A stretch of DNA of 64,000 nt from Moniliophthora roreri (GCA_001466705.2 LATX02000187.1:620001-684000), one strand, 5' to 3'. Numbered from the stretch's first letter, positions 50,979-64,000 are shown. Numbers and translations are program-made. The notes: generated from the letters alone by a model not told the origin.

Positions 50979-53900
50979 TCAATCCATTGTCGTCAGCCGG
51001 ATAACTCGTTCGTTCTTTTCCTTATAACGCCGACAAGCTTCTACCAAATGGTCAGCTTGGATCTTTCCCGCTTGTTCGAGTACTAGAGAGCAAACATTAG
51101 AACCAGCACTCATATAGGATGATATTACGCACTGTCGTCCACTGTATACGGCGTTATCAAACGGCTTCTGATCATCTTAATCTGCAATCTTTCAGACAAG
51201 TCAAAGACTCCCCAGTAATGCGCCAATTCGATGATGGCGAGCAAATTCCCGAGAACTGCACCCTCGATTTCGGGGTCTCTCTCCATCTCATTCGTTCGAG
51301 TCGTATCAGGGATGTCTCCCATATAGATGAAATCTAGAAGCAGCATCGTATCAGGAATGACTCAAAGGCACCATCCGAGAGAATGTATACCTAGCACGGC
51401 CTTGATAGTATTGGAAACATGCCCTATAACCTTCACAACGATTGGCTCCCTCACCCAAGCTTCTTGGGATTCCAGCATCTCTGCACTGCAAAACGTGGTT
51501 TCAAAGTATTCGCTAACCGTAGTCAGGAAATCACGGTGGGCCCACAATTCCTCAGTCTCCGTCTCTGTGCCATCCTCTGCTCGATCTGGCACGAATTTGA
51601 CATCCACGAACCGTTTCGCTTGACGATGTTGGTCAAATTTCTGCATAAAGTGGTCCAAACCACGGGACTCATTTTGAGACGACTCGATAGGGAGTACCTC
51701 TTCCACGTGGATCTCCTCCACGCCAGCTGCTTTCAGAAGCTTGGCGAATGGATCGAGGTACATATGTACCTTGCGGAGTCTCCTCGAGTCGCCAGTGTAC
51801 ATGAGGTTGAAGCACATCTCGTCAGCTGCATTCCATGTCCATGGCTCGGACTCCGGGTCGTCTACGTTCAAAAACAAGGGTTGATCGGTGAGGTACGCCA
51901 GTGCTTCCTTCAGCTCGCTATGTTGATGACGTTCTGTCAACCATTCGTATGTTCTTGAAATATCCCGTAGAATACGCCGGTCCTTGGGATGATCTTTAGC
52001 AGCTCGTAATCCCAGGACTTTCAAATGTTCCACCTGCGGTTACAATCACTCGTCATTGCATCAAGGAGAGACATAAACAAGATGAACTTACTACTTCTCC
52101 GATACTTGGTACACCCAAATCTCCATTTGCATTTAGAACTCTCTGTGGAGTATCCGCTCAAGAAGATCAGAGACTGAGGAGGAAAACTTACCTGATCAGG
52201 AATTCTTGCAAACAAAACTCTTTGCGTCCATACAACCGCTGCTAGGCTATCACGTACTGCCTCATTCGGAGACACGATATCGGGCAGAGTTTTAGCATAC
52301 TGCGCTGTCCAATCCTCTCCAGCGATGCTATTCCGTTTACGTCTTCCACCTGCCGGTATGAACCTAAAGTGGTTCAAACTTCTCCACGAAGATGCCTCGC
52401 TCGCTGATACTCGGACAGGTAAATCCTCGCAATACACTCGAAAGAGGATGTTTGCGCGATTCATGCGTGTTGAATCATCGTCGAGTGTATTTTCGTGGAA
52501 AGCCGATGCACACCTTCTGAATAAGTTTATGTCCAGATTGTGCCGCCCCGTTAAACCGTACGAGTATAAGTGGGGCTCCAAAATGCGGAACTGTTCGTGC
52601 AGAAACATAGGTCCGGGGAAGACGGCACAGAAGAGCTCGTCGTGGGCGTAGAGGTCACCGGCATTCTTCAAGTCTAAATCTTCATTCGGAACACGAATGG
52701 TACCCAAATCCCGATCGTTCCACAGTAAAGAAGATAATATTGACTGGTAAGCTGATGCGTCCGCTGACAATAGGCGTTCTGGAATGCAAAGAAAACTGTC
52801 CTTAAGGGACCGTGCACTGATTTCCTCGACGCCGATCCGCTTCAGAGTAAGGTTATACGGAGTAATTTTGGCTCTAAGGAAGCGGACGATAGATCTAAAG
52901 ATGTTACTGTCGCTGTGGCGTGCTGATAGCATTGCTACACCTTCCAGAGTTGATGGTTCTGGGACTTGATTAGGTGTGTTGGGTGGGTAAACCGGCCATA
53001 TAGGGAGCAACTTGACGCTAGGCCACGGCGCTTCCATCAGGTTTTGACTGGCTGCATCGAAAGCGAGGTAATTTCTACACCAGGAAGCAAACTTCTGGCG
53101 CATATCTCTTGGCAAGGCGACATATTCCTCCATCATGAATGTCTTTCTGGCAGCTAAATGGGCTAGGAGGCCTTTGAATGGACCATCTTTACTGGGAATG
53201 CATTCTCGAGGCAGACGTGCGATGTGGGTAGGCCGCACTACTACGGCACCAAAAGAAGACAAACAGTGACATAGCCAGTCCTCATCGGCGCCGACTCTGG
53301 TGAATATCACAGAGGAACTCTGGCAGTGCTCGATAGAAATGTAATGGTTTGCCTGGGTGGTGGGAACAATGGCAAAAGAAGCCAGACGTTTGAAGGTACC
53401 CTCCGGCAATACGAACGACAGATTCCACAGTGCTTCAATGGCATCCGCTGTTGCTGGAGATGCTTCGGCGTGATACTCATGATGCTCCGGTAAACGGTCT
53501 CGGAGCAAGTCATAGATACCTTCAGGAGTTAACTTCATTACATTTGACCCTGTTTGCAAGTGCTTTTCGCAGAGGAATTCGAAAAAATCAGGATGTACCA
53601 GCCGATCCTGTGGGAGAAGCCGGAGGAGTTGTGTAAGGTCCTTGGTAGGTGACCTATAATATCTGATTGGAGCTGACGCATCCTGGAATCGACCAAGGTC
53701 TCCACAGAGGAGGGGTACTAATGGTAGGCCTTTGAGGATTTCTGTATCCCCTCTTTCAACATTAAGTGCTTCTATGAGCGCTTGGATTTGGTCCTTGCCC
53801 ACGCCTCGATACCATGATTCAAAAGCAGCGGTATCTCTGAGAATCTCGTCCCTGACTAATGCATTGTCCACTATTCGCACGATCCCGCGACAACGAGAAA

Positions 53901-56900
53901 ATACACTAGACGAACGACTGAAAAGCACCATGTTGCAGGTTTGAATGGCTGACAGTACCTTCCTGAACACCTCCGGCTCTTGTCCAGAGAGTATGGCCTG
54001 AGAGCATTTGATGGCAGCCGGAGAAGGTGATGTAGTGTAGAAGACACACTGAGGAGTCGTATTCAGCTTGTTGTAGAAAGCATCAATGACTGCTGCGTCA
54101 ATTGTGACGACGGCATCGGTTCTGAGTTTGAAAGTCGAAGGATCTTCTGGCCACCACTGAGCATTAGACTGGAGCTGAGGTTGGACTATCATATCCTCCA
54201 AAAGGAAATAATAGAGTGGGGGAACCATTTCACTCAGCAGCCAAAGATTGTAGCGTGTTTCCAATTCATTCATCTTTGGCCCGAAACGTATGTTGCGTCG
54301 GTCAGATGATAGAATAAATGGCGCTGTCAAATGGACTGGGAGATTGGTATGCAGGGGTAGTGGTAACGTGGAGAAGAGCGACATTGGCCCGAGATTCCTT
54401 TTCACCTTGATGTCTTCAGTGACATCAACGGCCAAACCGACGACGAGTGGGGATCGTAACCGATGTAGAAGTCGCAATGGATCATACTCCTGGGGCAAAG
54501 AAACATGGTCCCTTCCCCGAGCTATATTCCAAACGTGACGTTTTGTCCCCATGGCGATGAACAGACGTTGGGAGGTGAATGGCCCATCCTCACTGACGGT
54601 CTGTCGGGCTGCAACGACCTTCCATTTTGGATGGGGGACATGAGGCTCATGAGCACGCCGATGATAGAATGAAATCGTCTGTACTCTCGTGAAAAGTAGA
54701 TAATGTTGGACATGCTCTTGGAAAGGTTCGATCAGATCCTTCAAGACCTTGGCAATCGTGACAGTAGGAAACGAGGCGCTGAGGAGCTCGCAGGAGTCCT
54801 GTGGCTGCTTCTGCCTTAATGGTAGCCGGAATAACGTCTGAATTGGATTAGAAAATTCAAAAGCGGAGTAACCGTTTATGACCTACACCAGGGTAGTACT
54901 CGTCGTCCAAATGAAACTTGAAAAGTCCTTCAAGAGGACGTAAGTGGTCTGGGTATAGCCTATGGATGACAGAGTATTTGGAGTTATTCTTATGGCTTCG
55001 AGTACTGAGAACGTACCTTGAGACCTGACGGAGAGACAGCAAAAGTGTTGCTCGACCTTTGACAGGTAGGAAGGTCTTGCTAGGGTCCAGGAACAGAACC
55101 CGCTCTCCAGATATTATCATTGGCAGCTGTGAAGAGATGTTAGATACCCGAACGCACAAGTGGAGAAATCCTCACATCTGTTAAATGGAACATGGTGAGG
55201 GCACCCAAGCCAAATTGTCCAATCGTGTCGGTCTTTCCAGATTTTCCACCGCTGCCGACCTTACAGATACCAGCCCAATCTTCGTGAGAAAACTCGCCGT
55301 TATTGTGCAAAACTACTGAGGGCCCTTGGAATCGTTTCATGAGAGGTGACATTAGCGCTTCATCGCGACCCGAACATTCGTCTAAGAGAATATCAAACGC
55401 CGTTGCTCCTGCATCCACTGCATTTGCATAAAGTTCGGCCAGAGTCTGCGTGTCCCTATACTGTGATAGCGCGTTTCGTATCGTAGTCGTCAATTTCTGC
55501 TCCATGTCGTAATCTGCGAGGTTTTCAATATGTAGATTCTGATGACCGAGGAATGGGATGCCGAGATTTACAGCCAGTGTGTGTTCAACGCGGGGATGAG
55601 TGAAATGAAGATGATGCTGATTATGGAGGATCGAGGGATTCAAATCGTTGAAGATAACGTCCTTGGTAGGTCGTAATATACCGTTGACATCGGGCACCAG
55701 TATCTCACTAGAGTCGCCCGCATTGGTCGGGATGCACTTTAATACGCTGATGGCGTCTTTTGTCGTTCGGCTGTTAGGTGCCTCGGTTGCGAGTTCCTTT
55801 AGCCGATTAGTGAGCGAGATTAATGAGGGCCTAGGAGACAGAATGAGCTCAGTGTATGGTACTGCGGTTGGCTCTAATGTTCACGGACCTTTGAGGGCAT
55901 CCCATAGACTTGAAGAATGTTGACTCTTTGGAGGGTGGGATTATGTGAAACCCGTTGAGCATCCTTCGCCCAGGGACTTCAAATACAGCACGGTCGGTTG
56001 GCACGAGGTTAGACAACATATCTGGGATCCATGGTCGTTGGTAAACTACCGTTCGCAGTTCTCGGAATTGGTGCTCTTCCAACTTTCGAGAACTGAACTC
56101 CTTGATCAAAGATCTAATTTTGTCCGGGGATCCTCGCTCTACTACGCACTTGAATTGTTCTTGGAGGATGTCGAAAGATAAAACTTGGGTCCATCCGAAG
56201 CGTAGATGAAGGGAGTGCGGAATATCGCGAACAGTCGATAGTACTTCATCAAAAAGATCGGGCGCGTGATAAGCAGGATCTCGACACTCCTCATGACTCT
56301 TCAGGCCACGACTGGTCGGAAGCCATCTCTTGTCAGCCGAAATATGGATATTCGAACAATCAAAGCTGCTTGTTGTGATGAAGCGGAGCAACAAGCGAGC
56401 GAGGTGAATGACATCGTCGATACCTGAGGAAGAGGATAGAAAATCTATGCGTTCGTTTACAATTGCGGTCGAAAGCTGACTTTGGAGTAATCCAAGGCTG
56501 CACAGCTTTGAGACAAGCTCACCAGATGCCCTTGGTAGACGTTCCTCTTTCGAGCGAAGATCATACAATCCTACCATCGGGGAGCGTGGGTCAATCAGAT
56601 CCTTAGGAGCCTTGATAGCACCGCTTGCGGTGGGCACGAAAGCAGTTTGCTTTAGTATTTGTATGATGGAAGGTGGGATGCTCGACACGTTGTCGGCGAT
56701 GTATGTGACAACAGCCTGCTGAAAGCTACGTGACTGGGACCCGAAATGTTCTAACGATAACGTCAGGATGTCCAAGACGGATAAAGCCTTTCCCCTTGGG
56801 TGTAGCAAGTACAAGAGGTTTCCATTCGAACTCGAAATGTCCACGAATGTATGATTAGGGATCGAAGGGATGGGGAAAACAAGGTAGTTTTCGATACCTT

Positions 56901-59551
56901 TGACCTCGCTTGCTTCTGGAATGCTCCCTATCACAACGCTCTTCCCACCCTCGGCGTTGGTTGCAATTAGAGGAAACATGTCCAAGCTGCGTAAAGTGGC
57001 CCGTTGCTGCTGACTTAAATAGCGGTTTGAAAGCGACATGCACTGATCGATGAAATGCCTCAGCAGAGCATCCGATTCCAGTTCGTCCATGGGAGAGCGC
57101 TTCGCACCCACTCGGTCAAGGATCGCCGGAAGCTGCTGTATCTGCATGATATAACCATGCTGAGTAAGGAACCGCCGGGCGTTATCGGGAAAGTCGGATG
57201 GCAAGCATGGTACTTGAAGCTTCATGAGTGCACTGTTTAATGGAGGGCGACTATCCCGCACACAGAAGACCTTATCGCAAACCTTGCCCAGCCCAAGTTG
57301 ACTGGGTAAGAGACGAAGGTCACGAATGCGAAAGAACAGGTCACTTTGCCACTGGAAATGCACTGCTACCCAGGCCCAGAACTGGCTGACCCATGAGCCT
57401 TTGATATCAGTAGATTCGAGATATCTGACGACCGTGCTTGTATCCAAACACTGAAGATTCAGCACCAGGGGCCCCTTCTCTCTGAGGAGCACCCGAACTT
57501 CTGGAGGCATGACATCGAGAGAGATCAACTCCCTATCAAACGCACCAAACACCTCAAAGTCAACCTGACGCAACATGACGCGAGCTGTGTTGGCTCCGCG
57601 TCTAGAAAGTGCGATGAAGTTATGGTTCGGGAGAGGCACCAGTGGCAGGTCAACAATGTTATCGAGGTTCCCCTCCGACAGCAGGTAAGCTAGAAGGGCG
57701 ACCTTATCGTCATACGTTAATGCCTCGAGCGCGTTGGTATGCATCTAAGTCCGACGGTAAATCTCAACTCAACAGCACTTGATATAATACCCACCACAAG
57801 ATATCGGTACAACTGACCAGGAACGAGAACCCTGATGTCGGTATGCCTTTCATTTTCGAGAAAGCCGAAGATATAGGCTGGAATTCTAGACACTAGAATC
57901 CCCGCACGGGCAAGGGTAGGAATGATAGATTGTTCAGAGGGAGAATTCGCGGGCGATAGGAAAAGGTGCGCAGCTTGAGCATGGTAATGGCCCAATTCTC
58001 CTCGGTGGTTTACTGCAGGCCACACCGGGTATTCTTTCTGGAGAACTTCCTGCAGTAACTTCCTGGGTAGATCCTTCCAGTTCGTACTTTCACCGCATTC
58101 GACCTCGGCTTGGAGTGGCGGCCATGCTCGAAAAATGGCGGGGGTCGATCCTGGTCTGCACAAAACCGCAAGTAGAACAGCCCACACCTTGGGGAGGTAT
58201 TCATGGAACATGGCATCATTCCAATGTATGAGAACGCTGGAATGTGCCCTCAATTAGCTTTCCTTCTACTAAATCAAACAGCGTACCTATCGTCCGATTG
58301 CTTGACGACGTGCTCTGAATTATTGCGGAGATGCTGTCTAGATGGCGTGAGAGCAAAGAGTCCATGAACGTGAACTGGGAAGCCCGTGGATAGCGGTAGA
58401 GGTAAGAAAGTAAAGAGTCTCCCTGAACTGAATTCTCCCGTCGTTGGGATGGCTAGCGCCAGATCTGCCGACAGCTTATTCTTTTCGAGGGCTGGGCCGG
58501 CATTGAAATATAGAGTTTGAAATAATACGCTAGAAGCGTGCTCGCGAGCGTAGCTTGCATCGAGTATTTGCCAAATTTTATGTAGTCGTTCTTCAGGCCT
58601 GGAAACGACCACTTCGCACGATCGGAGACGGTAACTGGCAAAAATATCATCGAAATCGAACGATAAAGTCTCGGTATGACGCGTTATGTGGCAGGTTGCG
58701 TGAACCGTGAGTGTTCCGAAGGCATCGATTTCATGAATCTCGATGGTGGAAATGTGGCGTAGAAAAAGTAGCACAATCTCCAACTCCTCCTTCCAAAACG
58801 TCTGCAATAGGCCTTTTATCTCTTCAGGATCCACGACTTTGGAACTGATTTCACTATTGGGGTCCACACGCAATGGAAATCGAAAGATGGTCCCTTGGAG
58901 CCTCCCATTATAATCTTCAGGCAGTAGTCCACGAAACGCATTAACCCGATCGGTGAATTGGCTTCTCTCTTCGAGCACGTCGTATCTCCCGCTACCGCCA
59001 TATTTGTTATGTGGGTCAAAAACAGCAAAGTATTCTCCAGACATGATTTGTGGATTGTCAGTTATCTGAGATTGAACATGTTCATCGTATTTGCACGAAC
59101 AGGAGGCGACAGCAAAGGACTTACATGATAGCAAGAGCGAAACCCTATGCCATATTTTCCGATTTTTCTGTAAGATTTCTTAGTGATACACGAATATCAT
59201 CGTTCGAAATTGAACGTACGTGGTGTCTCGCCTCTTTAATGATGAATGAACTTCTTGGAGAGCCTGCCAGTCTTCCTCTAAAAACCCTTTGTCGTTGAAA
59301 GCAAGCAGTGCTGGTCCCTGCGTTACGGCGTATTCTTCACGTTGAGAATCATGGTTCCTACGGTCTAACAAGAAAACCTGAACGCGAGTCAGAAGGTTGT
59401 CAGCCTTGGATGTCTGACGGCGCACCTGCTTGACAGCACCAGCATCATCGGAGTTTTGCAGTATTTCGCGAAAGATCCCGATAGAGAACGGATATTCGTC
59501 GATTATGGCTTTGATATTGTCAGTGGCCCGAAACTTCTCGCCAAAAGACAT
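50979..59551 (-). CDS. Giant sacsin-like protein, two GHKL ATPase modules, C-terminal BTB
   Basis: At least 13 exons, roughly 2,650 residues. It starts MSFGEKFRATDNIKAIIDEY. Module 1 is a sacsin-type Hsp90-like ATPase: GIFREILQNSDDAGA, DKGFLEEDWQAL, IGKYGIGFRSCYHVTD across an exon junction, GTIFRFPLR. Module 2 begins about 4 kb later with TIRNALSQYRDTQTLAELYA and NAVDAGAT, then IGQFGLGALTMFHLTD and TLFRLPLRQKQPQDS. Long helical regions follow each. The end is a BTB/POZ-like domain (VDVKFVPDR, ELWAHRDFLTTVSEYFETTF, DFIYMGDIPD) and a last exon ILEQAGKIQADHLVEACRRY ending at 50979. Animal sacsin is a chaperone-like protein; BTB domains often bind Cullin-3, so a chaperone linked to ubiquitination is a plausible inference. 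Splices keep one frame throughout. Confidence 0.83.
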
Positions 59552-60099
59552 CGTAGTGGGCTGCAGAGGGAAGAGTTAATGCCTAGTTTTCCCAAATTAC
59601 TAAGGCTTTATACTTCCCTATCCACACAAAGGCGTACAGCTTTGTGACAAGGAACAAAGCTTCGACCATGATGTGTTCTGGCCTGGTCACCTGGTCAATA
59701 TGTAGACGCCGGTCTGAAGTGACAGATCAAGTTGAAGTCCGAGTCGACGCGGTGACAGAAGGCTCAGGCTAACGTCGTCCCATCAAGTACGCAGATATAT
59801 ATATAGTTCGTTCTCACCATGGTTCCATTCTCCCTGCTGCACTACAACATCCTCCCTTCCTCCAGCCTCAATGATAAACCGACAACCAACTCGCCGATTT
59901 CATTCGAACACGAGACAAATTGTTCCGATGACTCAACATTTCTATACTGTAGGAAGACGAACCTTTAAATCAGTTTTTGTGCGTTTAGACATACAAACAG
60001 AGGGGAATGAATTCCCGGGCAAGTGCAGCTATGTACACAGGGAGTGTATGTAACAAAGAATTCATTGAGACACCTTGACCACCTAAAGACTCGTCCAAC
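59552..60099. other. No recognisable gene; sacsin-like gene upstream region
   Basis: Contains the element GATATATATATAG near 59794-59806, a possible TATA-like box about 245 bases before the sacsin-like ATG. No coding content recognised. Confidence 0.4.
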
Positions 60100-60635
60100 T
60101 CATCCGGGTATATGGTTACCACGGTCCACGGTCTCTGGAATTCGCGGCGTAGTGACAAAACTCATCCCCAGACCAATTTGGCCACGAGAGTTACGTGGAG
60201 ATCCCGCTCCGCCCACATCTCCTTCGCCCATGGATTGTACTGCATTGCATACCGATTCTGGGTCAGCTGGCTGTGGCACGAACAACAAAGCGTCATGGAG
60301 TCTCATCACACCCTCCGTCAACTTTTTGGCATGTGGATTGAAGGTGGATGGGATTTGTCCCTGATGTAGCCTCATGAATCGTCGAACTCGAATGGCAGCG
60401 GCAATGTTGACCAGATACGGATTTAGTGGAACGTTGCGAGGATGCCGGTATACAAAAGGCGGCAGCTTCTCGCCTTGCGCGTCGTGGAGAAGACCATCGG
60501 GGTTTGAGAAGAATAATCGATATCCCGGGACGGGACTGGGAACTGATTCTGGTTTGGTAGGAATACTGACAGGGAGAGGCCAGCTATTGATAAGAAAGTG
60601 GCTTGGATGGAGTATCACCAGCTCAAACGCATTCT
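60100..60635 (-). CDS. Hypothetical protein, last exon
   Basis: A 178-codon open exon following a clear acceptor (CCTAG at about 60636). It reads NAFELVILHPSHFLINSWPL, GYRLFFSNPDGLLHDAQGEK, PPFVYRHPRNVPLNPYLVNI, then AAAIRVRRFMRLHQGQ and ends GNHIPG at 60100-60102. The sequence looks like a true protein but I do not recognise a family, signal peptide or membrane segment. An upstream exon near 60690-60780 can be joined in frame at ACAACAG, but no in-frame ATG was found there, so the start is unresolved. It sits between the sacsin-like and BRO1 genes, all on the minus strand. Confidence 0.45.
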
Positions 60636-60963
60636 CTAGGTCCTATGCAGCGTGAATTGTCACTTTCTGTCTGGCATGTTTGTAGGGCAGTATACGTGCG
60701 TAAAAAGGCTACTCAATACGTACGACCTGTTGTCGTTGGAGCTCTGGAGACTGTATGTCGTTCGACGTTTGGCACATTATATTAGAGGAGCTCGGAGCCG
60801 TACCAGCCCCCAAAGCAGAGCCCCTCATCTAATTTTGGCAATTTTCATTACCATATTTTTGCCACAAAAAAAAACTCGTATACATATGGCAGCGTCCGCG
60901 TGAAATTACAGTAAAAAAACCCTGTACAACTTAAACAGCTACATGTCCTTATCCTCATCCACC
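60636..60963. other. Spacer, possible 5' exon of the orphan gene
   Basis: Probably holds the missing 5' part of the upstream-incomplete orphan gene and the 3' end of the BRO1 gene. Contains an A-run near 60867-60876. Nothing else seen. Confidence 0.4.
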
Positions 60964-63900
60964 CTACCGCCCCTGCTGATATCCCCCATATCCGGGGTAC
61001 TGCTGATGTTGATATCCAGTCTGAGGCGGAGGGGCGTGCATCCCAGTGTATCCTTGCTGCTGCGGCGGGGCGTACTGTTGCTGCTGTTGTTGCGGTGGTA
61101 GCGGTGGCATTTGATATGGATTCTGCTGCTGCTGTTGCTGTAATGGTAGCGGTTGTTGTGGCGCCATTCCAGACCCTGGATTAAACATCCCCAAACTCGC
61201 ATAAGGATCATTCTGCACAGACGAAGGCGAGAACGATTGAGGCGCAGGTGGAGGTGGTAGGAAAGACGATGAGTGTTGCTGGGGAGGTGGTGGTGGAGGC
61301 ATACTGGTGTACGGTGATGAAGAGGCGTATTGGTTTGGAGGTGGAGGTGCTGGAGATGATGCGTATTGATTAGACTGATGGTTATACTGAGATGGCGGTG
61401 GAGGATACGACTGCTGTTGCGAAGGTAAACTTGAGCTCGAGTATGAATCCTGTCGAGGAGGCGGTGACGTGTTGTTCCACTGCTGGGCTGGAGGTGAAGT
61501 ATGTTGCGGCAGCGGAGATGTATTATTCCATTGCTGCTGAGCAGGCGGTGGGGGGGTATTATTCCACTGCTGAGCCGGCGCAGGTGGAGGTGAAGTATGT
61601 TGCTGCGGTGGCGGAGGCGTATTATTCCACTGCTGACTCGTAGGCGCAGGCGGCGGGCTCCTCAAATTCATCGAAGCCAGCACCGAACTCAAATCTGATG
61701 GTGGCGGTTTCGCAGCCAACGGAGGTTTTGCAGCCAACGAAGGCGGAGGTGGCGACAACGCAGGCGCACTCGCACCCGACAACCTCTTCTCAACCTCCAA
61801 CTGACCCGCTAATCCATCCCGTTCGCTAGCTCGCTTCGTGACAAACGCCTTGACGGTTGCTTTCAACTCATCCGCGAGTGATGTAAGCTCATTGTAAAAG
61901 TTGAGTCCTTTGCTACAGGAAATTATCAGATACCAACATGACTTGAAGATGGGACAACTTACGCTAATCCATCTCTAACCTCCATATACCCATCTCTCGC
62001 TCTCTGGAACCTTCTAATAGCAGTCTTTTTCCTCTTTTCCCTCTCTTCCCACTTTCTTGCGCCAGGCCCTCGACCTGCAAGGTCCTTGAGACTCTTGTAT
62101 AGGGATGTAATTTCTTGGAGGGTAACTTCTTGATGGTGGACGGTAGCTGCGAGTCGTTGTTGATAAGGGCGGAACTTTTCCAGTTCTGCAGCAAAGAGAG
62201 CGGGTTCGACGCCTGTGTTGCGGCGGTTGAGGAGAAGGAGATGGGAGACGTCGTCGGATTGAATCTGGTAGTCGGTTAGTTTGGCGTGTGGAAAAAGTGG
62301 GGAGCGTAAGCACCTTTTCCTTCAAATCCTTCAAAACCTCATTACGTTCCCTCGCAATCTTGTTTAGCTTTCCGAGCCGATCATCAATCTCCGCAACCAA
62401 GCCACCAATCTTTGTCTTGTCATCGTCCCCACCGCCCACATCCAAATCCAACAGGTTATCAGTCCCCGTACTTTCACGAAACACGGCTCCCACTTGATCC
62501 AGATCGCTCAACAACAACCCCACATCACTCTTGACAGAATTCCATAAAGCGACAACTTGGGTATCTGATGCCTCTGCTGCCTCCAAAGCTCCATAATGCG
62601 ACTTGAGATCCTGCCTCATGGTCTTGGTAAGACCCATAGACGGTTCCTGTGTCCACTTATGATCATACTTGACCCTCATCATCTCACAATCCCTCGACTC
62701 GATCTCCAAATCCCTAGAAACGTCATCCAAGGTGCGTTTAACACCTTCCTTGAGCCTCGCCAGCTGGGATAAAATCCCTTCGACGGGTTCTCGTTCCTCG
62801 ATGAGTGCGATATCTTCCTTCCACCTCCTGACGTCGAGTGGGACCTCTTCTTCACCGTCTACACCGCCTTCAGCCATTGCACGGAACCGTATCAAACCTT
62901 CTTTGACACCCAAAGCCTCCAACGCACTACGGACTTGCACTTCTGCAGATTCGGCATTCTCGACTTCTCCACGTACGAGTTTGGCTTTTTCCTCTGAATA
63001 CACCGAGGCGGATTCGTGTACACTCAGTGGAACGAGCCGGATAAAGATATCTTGTCCGATGGTTTTTTGGACTTCGGGTGTACCGTAAACTTCTTGAATA
63101 GGTATAGGTTGTGCTACGGGCGTTTTATCGATGGTCGGGAGAGTTTCGGGTGCAGGGAGGACAGCGTTGTAGATTAAATCGTTTTCACGCTGTGCTTCGT
63201 TCTTGCGGTCTGTACATAGCGCCAGATGGGCTTTTGTACGTTCGAGGATGGATGATCCTGCGTCTGCGGGGAGAGTGGGTGATAGGGTGGATGAAAAGCC
63301 GGAAGAAAAGGAGGAGGATAGTCGGTGTGCTTCTTTGGCGTGTGTTTCTGCGAGAGTGTAGCGGACGAGGGCTTCGCCGTGTTTGCCTGCTGCATTGTCT
63401 GCGTTGGCGCGGTAAAATTGAGAGAGGGAGGAAAAATATTTGGCTTTGATCTGGGAAGAGTGTCAGATAAGGGCGCCAGTGATGGGTTGGGGGGGAACGT
63501 ACCTGGATAAGAGTGACCCAATTACGATCGAATATACCTTTACCCATAAACTCTTTGACTTCTTCTGTTAGAGCAGTGTACATGGATGCAGCTTGAGAAC
63601 CAATTTTGGATACAAGCGCGGGACCCTTTTTCTCGTCTGTACACTTTTCGAAAAAGACTTCTGTAGCCTGTGCGAGGATGAGAGATACGAGAAACTTGAC
63701 GACCTCTCTGGAGAGATCTGTGGAAGGAGCGTGTAAAAAGTTTTCGTTGATATAGGTGAGCATGCCTGCGCAAGCTTTAAAGTAGTAGAAGGCTCGTTTG
63801 GTGCCTTCAGGATCTGATCTACTTTGGGAAGAGGCGATAGCAGAGTGGGTTGCAGCTATTTGAAATAGGATGGAAGCTTTTTCGTAAGCGATGGAAGTTT

Positions 63901-64000
63901 GAGTGATGAGTTTGTTGGTGAAAGCATCTCTCCATGGAAAATTGACTCTGATTTCAGAGAAACGAAGTTCGAGGAGTTCGAGTTGACCAAAGTATTTGTA
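60964..64000 (-). CDS. bro1: BRO1-domain protein (Bro1/ALIX-like), N-terminus beyond right edge
   Basis: The 5' end lies outside the window. The visible part begins in the BRO1 domain: YKYFGQLELLELRFSEIRVN, FPWRDAFTNKLITQTSIAYE, KASILFQIAATHSAIA, GTKRAFYYFKACAGMLTYIN, EVFFEKCTDEKKGPALVSKI and KAKYFSSLSQFYRANADNAA. A V-domain of long helices follows (VKYDHKWTQEPSMGLTKTMR; DDDKTKIGGLVAEIDDRLGK). It ends in a proline/glutamine-rich tail of about 270 residues containing four copies of a QQWNNT-PPP repeat, finishing GYQQGR at 60964-60966. BRO1 proteins bind ESCRT-III; fungal Bro1 recruits the deubiquitinase Doa4 in multivesicular-body sorting, while the paralogue Rim20/PalA acts in pH signalling. 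The long proline-rich tail favours Bro1, but PalA is not excluded. Confidence 0.85.

Noticed and set aside
61392..61643. Plus-strand frame in the BRO1 tail
   Set aside because: Antisense of the proline/glutamine low-complexity coding region.

Overview
The window is nuclear DNA of a filamentous basidiomycete, most likely an agaricomycete. Multi-exon genes carry short GT-AG introns of about 45-65 bases. The gene content fits too: class I hydrophobins, a NACHT NTPase with an N-terminal NAQGF motif, F-box proteins, a DUF262 protein, a chitin-synthase regulator with Sel1 repeats and a CAAX box, SMC2, PRP43 and a BRO1-domain protein. The species cannot be named from the sequence. I saw no tRNA, rRNA, CRISPR array or recognisable transposase.

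Layout. 1-9.1 kb: a DUF262 gene running off the left edge, repeat unit 1, a broken GAT-domain (Lsb5-like) fragment and two tandem F-box genes. 10.4-13.0 kb: repeat unit 2. 13.5-14.0 kb: a decayed histone H4 gene. 16.0-16.7 kb: a small cysteine-motif protein gene. 18.0-20.7 kb: PRP43 copy 1 (+). 22.8-30.5 kb: segmental block A (repeat unit 3, a C2H2 zinc-finger gene, hydrophobin 1). 31.2-35.5 kb: SMC2 (+). 35.9-38.1 kb: the SKT5-like regulator (-). 39.2-41.7 kb: the NACHT NTPase (-). 42.4-46.9 kb: block A', a second, shorter copy of A in the same orientation (unit 4, hydrophobin 2). 47.5-50.1 kb: PRP43 copy 2 (-), inverted relative to copy 1. 51.0-59.6 kb: a giant sacsin-like gene with a C-terminal BTB module (-). 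60.1-60.6 kb: an orphan gene. 61.0-64.0 kb: a BRO1-domain gene running off the right edge.

The main theme is local duplication around a few conserved housekeeping genes. (i) A repeat unit of about 2.6 kb occurs four times, two per orientation, and each copy keeps an apparently intact four-exon gene for a small protein with one hydrophobic C-terminal segment. I do not recognise the family. (ii) PRP43, normally a single essential spliceosome and ribosome-biogenesis helicase gene, is present as two intact inverted copies that are almost identical in the core, introns included, but diverge at the 3' end. (iii) The hydrophobin gene and its TATA box are duplicated within A/A'. SMC2, SKT5 and NACHT lie between the inverted PRP43 arms, so recombination between the arms would invert that interval.

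Splice sites were assigned by eye from reading frame and family conservation. The intergenic stretches listed hold only short open frames that I do not believe are genes.
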